The notes under the pieces: model-generated | The model's database searches: none | Seen by the model: only the letters and a program-made list of their open reading frames with translations | Told to the model about the DNA's origin: nothing | Assembly (NCBI RefSeq): GCF_963678635.1 | Contig: NC_087071.1 | Span: forward strand, 11,917,088 to 11,981,087 | Length of the DNA: 64,000 nt | Direction: 5' to 3' | Source of the DNA: Symsagittifera roscoffensis | Taxonomy: Eukaryota; Xenacoelomorpha; Acoela; Convolutidae | Made by a program: the position numbers and the translations under genes | In this document: positions 46,801 through 56,100 of the stretch, one piece after another | How the letters are laid out: every line of letters begins with the position of its first letter | How positions within the stretch are numbered: position 1 is the first letter of the stretch

Positions 46801-49684
46801 AGTTAACGTGTGAGACTCAAAGTTTCTAGGTCGCAGATTGAATCCGAATTTTAACTAATTCGAAGCTTATTTCTATTTGTCTCATTGCACTTTATTGAGC
46901 TGCTTTTTGTCGTGTTCTCGCTAGTGTTTGCGAAGCACAGCTTCGCCTCTGGAAAAAAATAGCTGTGTCCTTTATTTGTGGACCGGTATTCATGAGCACA
47001 AAATAATCTACATCTCTGCTTTCTCATTGAAGTGTACTAGAACTTGTAGAAATTCAAAAACTTTAAGTCTACGTTTTTTGTGGAAATGTCAAAAATACTA
47101 AATTCGTTGATAATACCTATTACTTAGGATACCAGTGCTTTGATATGATACCAATAAGTCATAAGAGTTTTTCTGGGGAACCTTGAAGACCCGTTTCATT
47201 GTTCCTTGTCTTTCTTTCCTTACCAAGAGTCAACGGAAGATAAGTCAATATTTATTGAATTTTGAGATTGTGAATTTTGTTTTAGTGAATCCAAACAAGA
47301 GGAGTTCATTTCATCAGACGAAGGTTTAGACGTAATTGACCTCTGCACTTTGACCTTTGTCGACATCTCAAAAACTTCGCTGACTCATCCGACTGGAATG
47401 GATGAACTGAAAGAACATTCTAGAAGAGTGTGGGAGAGAAGGTAATGCGAGATCAATGAATTCGGTAATCAATGTTTTGCAGCTTCGAATTTTTGTAAGC
47501 GAAATTTGAGCAACCTGATGTTAATTGATGGATAGAGTTTGTTACGATAAGCAGGGCGTTTGTGCGAGCAAAAAATATCCGAAATTTGAAAAAAAAAATC
47601 ATAATCATGCAATCGTTCTTATGTTAGTTATCATTGAGAAATTGATGTCCTCCTTGAAAATGAAAAATAGTAGATGCTTCTCTAAGAGTTGTGTCTTTTC
47701 CTTATGAATTTAGACACAATGGGGAGCTATGGCTGAGTGGGCATGGGAGTGACCATACAAGAGACAGGGCTGTGAAGAGTGTATATAAGAAACTGTATAG
47801 GGATCCCGCTGGAGTGGACTTGGAAGTCTTTGAGGAAGAAAAATTTAATCAGTTATTATACGCAGGTTAGTTGGTGTTACCGAAACCCTGAATTGAATGA
47901 AATTTTACGTTTTTTTACTCATTTTTACGTTATTTGTTCCACTCTTCAAACATTGATGGCATATTTTGTTTTCCCGTGAGAGGTTTCGATGAACACATGT
48001 GAATTATTTACCCCTTATAAATAGATCTATTTTTTTTTTCAGGAGAATTTCTCAGAAGAATTTTCGTCAATATTTTTTTACGTCTGAGTACTTTTTTACG
48101 TCTGAGTTTAAAAAAAGCTGGGATCTACTTAACAATTGCCACCCCTCTGGCGTATCTACTAAAGAAAAATTACCCCTATAAATAAATAAAAGATGTAAAG
48201 TAGCACTGGAAAGTTCTAATTGTTCCGAATATTGAAAATGGGGAGGAACTTTGTATTCGGGTGTTTTAGTTTTTTTGCTTTTTGTTTTCCGCGGAAAATC
48301 AAGTACCACAAATAAAAATTAGACTGCGTTGAGTGATATATCATATTAAAGCCCATTCAGTCGTGATTCGAACGACATTTAAAAAACTCCGAACTTTTTT
48401 CTCTGTGTTGAGAAAAACCGGTTTGAATCTTCTGATTTTTGGTCTAATGAGCTAATAAGTTGACTTTGTATGCTTAAAATAGCTTATTAAAAATTAGTTT
48501 CAGCCGTGAAAACTTGGTTTTATCCAGATAAAGATAGTTTCTGAAGTTTTTAGCTCATTTTTTTGTTTTTCTAGTTATAATAGGAATTTTGCGGCATTCT
48601 GATTGGTCGAAAATTCGACTAGCCTAATCTATTTTAACAATTGCATTTTCAAGAAAGGGGGAGGTAATTGTTAAGTAGATCCAAAAGGCTTAGACATTTC
48701 GCATAGTTGGATAAAACGGACCGACTGGTTGTTACGAGCTTGAAGCGTTGTTCCTTTTCATAGTCTCATGATGAATATTTAAATAAATAATAAATAAAAT
48801 AATCTGTTCAAGTTTTCTAATCACGACCTAACTTTCAGGGGTCAACGAAATCTTTTTGTTGTTTCAGGTAAATTCAATTACCTCCTGACTCTGGCCTATC
48901 AGAATCACCTCATTGATGACCCCAAACTCAAAGTCCATTTGACCTCCATCTTCAACTTCATATGCGAACACTCGCTTTACGCTCAACTCAAATCAACCAG
49001 GCATTTTTCCGCTATAGTCCTGCGTCTGAAACATAAATCATAAAGATTTCTGAGAGTTTTGTTTGTCTTTGCGCTATGGTATGATCAACATATAAAACAA
49101 GTTTGAACTATTTTTTTCTGGGTTTTTAAACTCATTTTTTGCTGGAATAAAAAGCTTTCAATAAAAACTAAATTTATATGATTTCGAAATTACTATGATT
49201 TCTTTTCAAGTTCAGTGTATTTCTTTTGTTAAAAGGAAGGCAAGCTCCACTATCGAACAGCAAAATATGTTTCAAATATGTGATGTGGATATAACGGAAA
49301 AATGCTATTTACAGATTTTTTCCCGTGTTACTTCTTCACATTTTGTCAGACAGTGATTTGACGAATGGATATTTGCAATTTGTGGTAAACAAAAGAAATG
49401 TGAAAGAGATTATTGGCTTGTTTACTTTAAGAAACACATTGGTTCAAGCGATAGATGAAAATAACAATGGTAACGAAATCAATGAAAGTGATTTATTGAC
49501 GGAATCCAAATTTCATGTTGAGGAAAATGAAACTGAATGTACTGCGCTGAAATTGCTGGAAGATTATTGTGATCAAATAAGTCCTGCGAAAAGTGGCGAG
49601 AAATTGAAAAGTGAAGTTCTAAACTGGAGCAATGAAGTTCGAGAAAGAGCAGAGGGTAATTCTCCTTTCTTAGATGCGGCTTGA
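43454..49684 (+). CDS. MRPS22: Mitochondrial small-subunit ribosomal protein mS22 (MRPS22), complete, five exons
   Basis: mS22 is a metazoan-specific structural protein of the mitochondrial 28S ribosomal subunit. Exons are 43,454-43,857, 47,286-47,441, 47,714-47,865, 48,868-49,000 and 49,315-49,684. They total 1,215 bases, giving 404 residues plus TGA, against about 360 in human. An in-frame TAA at 43,436 precedes the ATG. The first 45 residues are basic and Ser/Thr-rich, ending around RPFSTES, as in a mitochondrial presequence. Family signatures are IRKILIKLTEFDLAKIY (residues ~70-90), FVDIS with NGELWLSGHGSDHTRDRA, FEEEKFNQLLYAG, and KSTRFF followed by NGYLQFVVNKRN; these match human LTKMTGLNLQKTF, FTDIS, FKEENLRTMYS and RSTRYF in order. 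A charged C-terminal extension follows. Overall identity is low, but the order and the STR[FY]F motif make the assignment firm. Confidence 0.88.
43975..44440 (+). repeat. R2 repeat interrupted by a 230-bp insertion
   Basis: The R2 head ends at tgcaaaagtgtcaagat (44,061-44,067) and the R2 body resumes at tcaagatcacgaaaaacgtg (from 44,291). The 7-bp tcaagat on both sides looks like a target-site duplication. Inside are the inverted arms ctcactgtt (44,197) and aacagtgag (44,252). Confidence 0.65.
44960..45160 (+). repeat. R2 dispersed repeat, 3' portion
   Basis: It carries gaacgtggaaatggcg, aaaacgtgaacgatttctag, cccagcggaataaaaattt, gatccagttttctcaagttg and ccaatcatagatcgttc in R2 order. Confidence 0.75.
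45661..46043 (+). repeat. SINE-like element with tRNA-like A and B boxes, copy 1
   Basis: tggctgagtagtt near 45,873 matches the pol III A-box pattern. agattgaatcc near 45,917 is a degenerate B box (8 of 11 to GGTTCGANTCC). About 95 bp later comes gcgaagcacagcttcgcc (46,010), the family's terminal hairpin. The upstream ttattacaatagccagcttg and ctaaatcgcaaatgaaagtg segments match 58,870-58,945. It is too long and degenerate to be a tRNA gene. Confidence 0.6.
46580..46963 (+). repeat. SINE-like element, copy 2 within the tandem duplication
   Basis: This is the same element as at 45,661-46,043, carried along by the 920-bp duplication. The A box lies near 46,793, the B box near 46,837 and the hairpin at 46,930. 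Confidence 0.6.
47286..47441 (+). CDS. MRPS22: mS22 exon 2
   Basis: The acceptor is gaattttgttttag and the donor gtaatg. The Thr codon is split ac/t at the 5' end and Arg ag/a at the 3' end. It encodes a block with VIDLCTLTFVDIS and RRVWER. Confidence 0.87.
47714..47865 (+). CDS. MRPS22: mS22 exon 3
   Basis: The acceptor is tatgaatttag and the donor gttagt. It encodes HNGELWLSGHGSDHT through FEEEKFNQLLYA. A Gly codon is split g/gt at the 3' junction. Confidence 0.88.
47866..48867 (+). other. mS22 intron 3 (1.0 kb) with a TIR-bounded element
   Basis: No coding sequence is seen. Most of it is the inverted-repeat element at 48,121-48,682. The segment gattggtcgaaaattcgact near 48,600 also appears, diverged, near 52,890. 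Confidence 0.8.
48121..48682. mobile_element. TIR-bounded element, about 560 bp, candidate MITE
   Basis: ggatctacttaacaatt (48,121-48,137) is the exact reverse complement of aattgttaagtagatcc (48,666-48,682). The next bases inward are C-rich on one arm and G-rich on the other (gccacccct against agggggaggt). No transposase is present. A related right end occurs in Pellino intron 3 near 52,860-52,985. Confidence 0.65.
48868..49000 (+). CDS. MRPS22: mS22 exon 4, ending at an apparent GC donor
   Basis: The acceptor is tttgttgtttcag. It encodes KFNYLLTLAYQNHLIDDP through SLYAQLKST plus ag of an Arg codon. The following bases are gcattt, not gt. Joining to 49,315 completes STRFF, which matches the conserved STRYF of the family, so the GC-AG intron is the simplest reading. 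Confidence 0.83.
49001..49314 (+). other. mS22 intron 4, GC-AG type, with an R2 fragment
   Basis: It starts gcattt and ends tatttacag. R2 sequence (ttcttttcaagttcagtg, then ggcaagctccactatcgaac) occupies about 49,180-49,265. Both the phase and the protein motif support removal of this segment. Confidence 0.75.
49315..49684 (+). CDS. MRPS22: mS22 exon 5: conserved C-terminal block and acidic tail
   Basis: The acceptor is aatgctatttacag. It encodes RFFPVLLLHILSDSDL, then NGYLQFVVNKRN and an acidic tail of about 70 residues. TGA is at 49,682-49,684. Confidence 0.9.
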
Positions 49685-50004
49685 TGAAACTAATTTTTGT
49701 TACCATATAGTAAAAAAAAATTTTCGTGCTGTTTTTTTTAAAAGACTTTGTGTTAAGCTCAACGTTTAGGAAGTCATTAGCTCTATTGTTGAGACTATGT
49801 CAATTATTGTCAATTATTTTCAGTTAAAGAGAGATTTTATATATTGATTGAGTTGTCAAAGAAACTCTTATTTAAAAGCACCTGTCAGTTTGATTTATTT
49901 CAGATACAACATGTGTACAATGTAGATACCCCATGCTTTATAACCCGAACCGGAATTTGTCATAATTATAATCAAGTACTAACTTACAGATACGAATATC
50001 TTTA
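49685..50004 (+). promoter_or_regulatory. mS22-Pellino spacer, 320 bp, with two acceptor-like sites and a tiny uORF
   Basis: No AATAAA lies between the mS22 stop and the Pellino ATG. There are acceptor-like sites gatttatttcag (AG at 49,902-49,903) and tactaacttacag (AG at 49,988-49,989). After the first comes a five-codon upstream frame, ATG TGT ACA ATG TAG, at 49,911. The Pellino leader may begin at either AG. Confidence 0.5.
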
Positions 50005-50102
50005 ATGGCAACTGCTTCATTCATTAACGAAGGCTACCAACCGGTGGGGGGTGTTTCACCCCGACAACAATCTAACCGAATTTCATCACCCGGACAAAAC
50101 AG
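50005..50102 (+). CDS. PELI: Pellino exon 1
   Basis: Encodes MATASFINEGYQPVGG and a Ser/Pro/Gln-rich stretch with no domain. The donor is gtacgc. The ATG has G at +4 and is the first after the in-frame stop at 49,969. Confidence 0.85.
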
Positions 50103-53100
50103 GTACGCATGTTTGAAGATCTGATCCAAAAACATGCATCTAATATAGACTTATTTTCTAAGAGTTGATACAAGCAATCAGAATGTCTACATTAAATGCT
50201 TTCGAAATGGGGCTTTTTTAATCATGTCGTTTCCTAATTTTAATTTCAAAGAAATCGAATAAAAAATGGTGAAATCTGGTCCGAGTTAGCTTGAATCCAT
50301 TTTCTACTAATTTTCAATAAATGATAATTCATCATTTTTTCAATTCTTTCCGGCAACACGCCTAAAAATAGCGGTCTTAAAATAATATCAAAAGTTATTT
50401 GTAGCTGATGTTGTTGTTATTTCTCCAGCTAAATTAGTTTTCATAATTTTCATTAGCAGCTCAATTATAGTGATATTTATACCCTTTTTTAAATATTTTT
50501 CAGCCGACCCTCAACTGCCCTTGAATCAGAAAGGACTTTTTGTCAACCTTCCAGTTTAAATCTGGATTTGGATAGAGCCCAACAATCATCTTCGTCTTCG
50601 AGTTACAATGGTGCTACCAGAGAACAGGTATTTTTTGTTTTTGTTAAATGTGTTTTTGGGCGAGTTTACTGGAGGCGATGTTAGCCGGTGTTCTCGGATC
50701 ATATACTTAGTTTTTTTGCTCTATAAGGATTTTGTGTGCTTCGTTGATGAACCTGCAAGAGTTTTAAACCAAAGTTGTTGAAATGATTTTGTAATCTCGA
50801 AGTTTTGTACAATTCGTTGAGATAGTTACACAAACAAATGCGTGTTATAAAAAAAAAACGGTTTCATTTTTCAATCGAAGTTGCACTTTTTTATATTCAT
50901 TTTGTGTATAATTCAATTATATCAGTATACTGCTGAAATTATGTTTTGCGAGCTTTTTTTTAGCATGTTTTATTCGCTTTTTTAAAATCGCGTTTGGTGC
51001 TCCTGGATGTTTATTAGGAGAAGATGTTAACTTCATAAGACAGCAAGGTTAATATGGCTCAACAGAGTCGTATACGAAAGGACCAAGATTCGAATCCCGA
51101 AATCGGTTGTTTTTAGCTTGTCAAAGTTTATTAGATTAGCAAGATTGAGAGGCGGAGACGTAACCACTTCATCACTGCTACCCTTTTATTATCAAGTTTG
51201 ACAACAATTAAATGTTCTTTGTAAATTATGCACTTTTTCAACTTTTTTTTCTGTACAAATTTGCTCGAAACATTCCTTGCTACCGACTTCACTTGTTTTT
51301 ATTTCGTATATTTTAATTTCGATAAAATTATTAGGTTGAACTTGAATGATTGATTTGTAGGTCAATAATTCTTTTACAATGCAGTTACTTGTTGCTTTTG
51401 AAGCTATTCTTCTCAGAGATCCAAATGGATCTTTTATTAAGTCATCACTTTGATAAGCTCTTTGACGCCAACTGTTTAGTTTTAAAGTACGTGTCTTGAC
51501 GTACAGCACATGTACATGGTAACCTCAATAAATTACCACCAATAAATCAATTAAGCGTTGGTTGATCGAGGTTTATGAATTCGATAATGGAGAAAAGCTG
51601 ACTCAGTGTTAAGGTAAGATTAAGTGAAAGAAAAAGTTGTTCTAGCGAAGCTGAAATGAAGTATTTTGATTTGAACAATGTTGTTTTAGCGATAAATTAT
51701 AGTGTTCTCGTTTTCCCCGCGGAATATTCTATCGAGTTTTGTAATATTTGTCTTCTTTTTTTCGGGTGGCAAAATATCCAGAAGCTACTTTTGAACGAAC
51801 GTTGTTGTTGAAAGTTGTCGGCTGTTTGCCCTTTCTGCTCAAATGGTCTTCCTGCATTATTTCCAATTCAATCGAAGGAAGTGATTGTTTGAAGACAAGA
51901 ATTAAATCAATTTAGATAAACTGAACTACTATTTTCGCAGAATTAATCTTCTGATGGTGTTTTACATAAACCATTTGTACGTAACGTATTATAAATTTAG
52001 TTTAGATGGTTGGAAATTGTTAACGTCTATTGAATGCCTGAAAAATTAAAGAGATCTTTTGTGCTATTTTTAACTGATCACAATTTCACGTTTTCATCTC
52101 TTAAATGGAAATGGAACGCCCCACAAAACCTTTTTACCAATTCAATTCGAAAATTGTTTTCGGTAGGTTGTTTTTCTTCGCGTGACTCGGCAGTTATAAT
52201 AATAACTGAGTTTATTGGTACATTAATAAAAATCAGCTGACCTGAAAGTTCCTGATTTTTCCTCCTGGTGATTCATAATTTAATTGCATTCCAAAGTGTA
52301 CTTGCCCTACTAAGTGTCATTGAAATAGTTTTTGGTTATTAATAAATTTGAACGTTAAAATTGCATCTGATTCTATCATATTTGCATTTTTTCTGAAACA
52401 ACTCATGAAAAATAAATGTACTTTTTTGAAACGACTTACGACAACTCTTTTTTAACGTACAATTTTTTGTTTCTCGAATTTTGTCTTAATCTTCGAAGCC
52501 GTCTTAATTTAATTGTTACAGAACAATCCGCGAAGCAGCAACACTTCGACTTCTAAAAACAACGACACAAATCAGAACAAGATAGAAACAGCGAAAGGGA
52601 TCCTAATGCGATCGGACGATTTCCTAAAAACCTCCACTCTCACGTCACGTGACACTAATAGATTGACCCAATGCGACCCTTCGGCGCCCCAATTGTGGGA
52701 CTTGGACTCGTTGACCTTGAATGATACGACGCAGGAGCTGTACGGAGAGTTGGTTGTGTTTGGGTTAGTGAGTTTTTTGGATACACTTGACAATCCCCCT
52801 TTTGGTATCTGTGAAATATCCTCCACCCCTGCTAATAAAACAGTAACTTAACCTTGGAGCTGGGTACAGAAAATCTAATTTTGGTGCATTTTGATGGGTC
52901 GAAAATTTGCTGGCTTAATCTTCCTTCAATCCTCTCTCCCCTTTTTTGAAGGGGAAGAGATTGTTCAGTAGATTTTGTTTTTTTGAGGTGATTTGGTTTA
53001 TACGATCTAAATCTCATTCGAATAAAAAAAAATTGTATGGGAAGCATAACAAAGAGTAAACTGCGTTGAGCGGAAATGTTCTCATTACCCTTCATTTGGA

Positions 53101-56100
53101 GAAAATAAAATCTTGTTCACTACAGCTATTTTGGATAGTCTGCGACTGACATTTCTAGTAGTAACAGCGACAAGCTAGTAATTATTATTTGTTTTTAAAG
53201 TAACACTACTAATTTTTTTCCGGGTGCAATAATGTTTCTATCTGTGTTAAATATTCTAAATAATTTTTGGTTGAACTGAGTATTCAAACCAAAATATGCA
53301 TAGGGTTAACGTGTTCACATCTCGAATAGGAGGAAGATAACAAAGGTTTCGATTCCAGTTCTAACAGCCTAAAAGTAGTAATTATTTATCATTGTTTAGT
53401 ACCACCCCCTCTCGTTTCCCGGGTGGGAACTCAGCGAGGAGGAGATCGAAACTGCAGCTGAGAAGAAGAAGTAGGCCGAATGGAGTGGTTCCTCACAAGG
53501 AGTACTACAGCAATGGACAACTTCCTCAACATCACTTCAACCACAAGGTGAACAAGTGAACATTTATATCTGCAAGAAAAAAAAAACATTTTCCCAATTT
53601 TTAGAGTTGAACCTTACTTAACTTTTTCCCAGAGTTAAGTTTTCAAGTGCCAATGAGCTTATTAGGATTATGTGTTTTCATACCATATTAATTTATACAG
53701 AAGGTAAACAGTTAGACTACAATTTATTGTTGGCAATACGGTTTTTGTAAACTATTAATCCCCTCTATGTTTTTAGCCATTTTTGAGCCACATTTTTGAG
53801 CCATAAAAAAGTGCATTGGGATTAATTTTTTGTTGGCACAGTTTTAAAGGTTGCACGAAGAGTTTAATGAGATTTGTGCAAATTGGTGAAAAGGTAGATG
53901 TGAAACCTTTAATTTAATGGACAGCGGAACTTCATAATTAACGGATCTTAACTTCATCGTTATTGCAGCTTCCCTGTTTTGCCTGTTTTGGCAGCCTGAT
54001 ATAATTTTTGGGAAACTGTCGGAACTCTTTTTTGACATACGTTCGTACGTACCTTATTTAGAATTTGTTGCATGTTGATTTTTCAATTTGATCAATTTTT
54101 TCTTAAACGGCCATTCAAGTTAGTCCTAAGTGATTGAAAATTTAGGACTTTTTAACGCAAGCGAGCGTAGTGTTTTTTTTACTAATCTACTTTTTTTGCG
54201 GATTAATTCCGGTTCACTGCTAAGTTTTTTCCAGGCTTATTCTTTTCCTACTGTTTTCTCCCTCTTATAGCTTTTTCTTGGCGTTTTCTTGCTTGTGGTC
54301 GCAAAGTGCAGCTTAGCCGCTACTTTATATTTATTTTTAATTACAGGAAAACGGAACTTCATCTTCTTCTGGCTCTAACCACGTGGTGTCCTATTCTCTG
54401 AGCAGGACACGTGCCTATGTGGTGGAGTATGCAGACTGTGCAGACAGTGACATGTTCCAAGTGGGCAGATCCACCGAGAGCAACATCGACATGGTACTCA
54501 TCGACACAGTACCGGGTAAGCAGACAAGTGAATGAGAAATTGGCGAGCAGATAAGATATTAAGCTCGCTTTTCCTTGCTCTTTTCCTTTCTCCGACCACT
54601 CCCCGTCCCGCGCACGTAGGAATTTTTACAAATAATTTTGTCTGATATTTACAAAAATAAGAAAAGGAAAAAGAGCTGGAACAATTGCCCGAAATTAATT
54701 ATTAATAAGACTTGTGCAGTTCAATTTAATTTAGTAAAGAGAGGTAGTTACACTTCAGGTGCTACTAAACTGGAAGAGTGTACAAAACCAGAATCCACCA
54801 TCTCTCGCTACGCCTGCAGAATAGTGGTGGAAAGGGGTGGTATGAGGAATATGGGCGGAGGAGGGGGAGGGGGAGGGATGATGGTGGCAGCTACAGCTAG
54901 TAGACCCAGGATATACGCTGCTGGCTTCGATCACAACAGGAGCATACAATTGGGCGTAAGTTACCAAGAGTTTAAATAAACCAGCCGTAGTATAAACAAA
55001 CCGAAAATGGGCAAAATTTATTAGCCAAAAGTAAGTTATGTCATATCATTGAAGTTTGCATGACTTTCGGAACTGTAACATTATTGTCACATAATTTTTG
55101 TAGCTAGATATAACAGATTTTCATATCATACTTGTACCCACTGATATCCATTTACAAAAACATATTATTTTAATTAAGAATTTATTTGAAGTTCAATTTA
55201 TTTAAACAACAAAACTTTGCAAAGAAAATATTAAGAATCTTCTCAAAATTTCTCAAATATAAAAAAAAATCATTTTTTTATTATATTTAATTTTTTCATG
55301 TTATTACTGCTCCATAGACTGTTCTTTAAATTGAGGCATGATAATTCGTAAATTTCTTTTTTCAAATTGACTGGTAATAAGAAATTCAGTTTTTCCCAGA
55401 AGCGTTATCGGTCATATTTTGCTTGTATATGCGAAGTGCAACTTCGCTTCTGTGTAAAATTCATTATAGTGAAAGTTTGTGTTTAAATGAACATCTAAAT
55501 GCTTGCGGCGAAGACAAAGCCCTCTCTGTTTCAGGAAAAAGCTCTCAAGTGGCAAGTAAAGCAAAACCCAGCCATGATGTCACCCAACAACAACAAAGAC
55601 AACAACAACAAAAAGGGACAATCAGCCCACACTAACACGTCTTCAATGGACACATCTCAACACGACGGACTGACCACTAATGGAGTGTTAATTTTGAACC
55701 CTGATGAAAAAGGGAGCTTCAAGAATTCAGTGTGGCGGGAGGTGTCCATTTGTGGGCATATTTACACAATGCGAGAGAGCAAAAATAAAACTGTTGTGCA
55801 CAAGGTGAGTAATTTTGGCTGCAATTGCATTGTAAAAAACAAGAAGAGCAGTTTTAAGTTAGTGAATTCTGTAATTTGAAATTTATGCCATGTCACTCAG
55901 ATTTTCATAAATCAGAATTGTTTGCATACTGAACTGGTCTGCTGATACTGAACCTATCAACCATCATACTGGACTGGGTTAATTTAGGTTCCAGATGAGA
56001 CGAATGAGTTGAGGGATGGATGTCTGATTGATCTCTGCGGGACTACTTTATTGTGGAGGTCAGCTGATAATGCACACTCACTCACAGACGAACAGGACTT

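Larger units (their letters stand above)
45203..47042 (+). repeat. Near-identical 920-bp tandem duplication
   Basis: Copy 1 spans about 45,203-46,122 and copy 2 about 46,123-47,042, an exact offset of 920 bp from cttgcctggaatgaagttc to agtgtactagaacttg. The only differences seen are single-base length changes in two poly-T tracts (near 45,290/46,211 and 45,511/46,430). The junction is a short shared aacttg. It is either a very recent duplication or an assembly artefact. Confidence 0.95.
43858..47285 (+). other. mS22 intron 1 (3.4 kb): repeats and a 920-bp tandem duplication
   Basis: No conserved exon is seen. It contains an R2 copy split by an insertion (43,975-44,440), an R2 fragment (44,960-45,160), and a 920-bp unit present twice (45,203-47,042) that itself includes an R2 fragment and a hairpin repeat. 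Confidence 0.85.

Noticed and set aside
51192-51509. Antisense open frame of 105 codons in Pellino intron 2
   Set aside because: It contains no ATG, only a GTG at its 5' end, and no recognisable motif. Chance is likely in AT-rich DNA.
54638-54757. N-terminal extension of the open frame that contains Pellino exon 6
   Set aside because: Conserved protein starts only after the acceptor at 54,758. The upstream part is the end of intron 5 and happens to be open.
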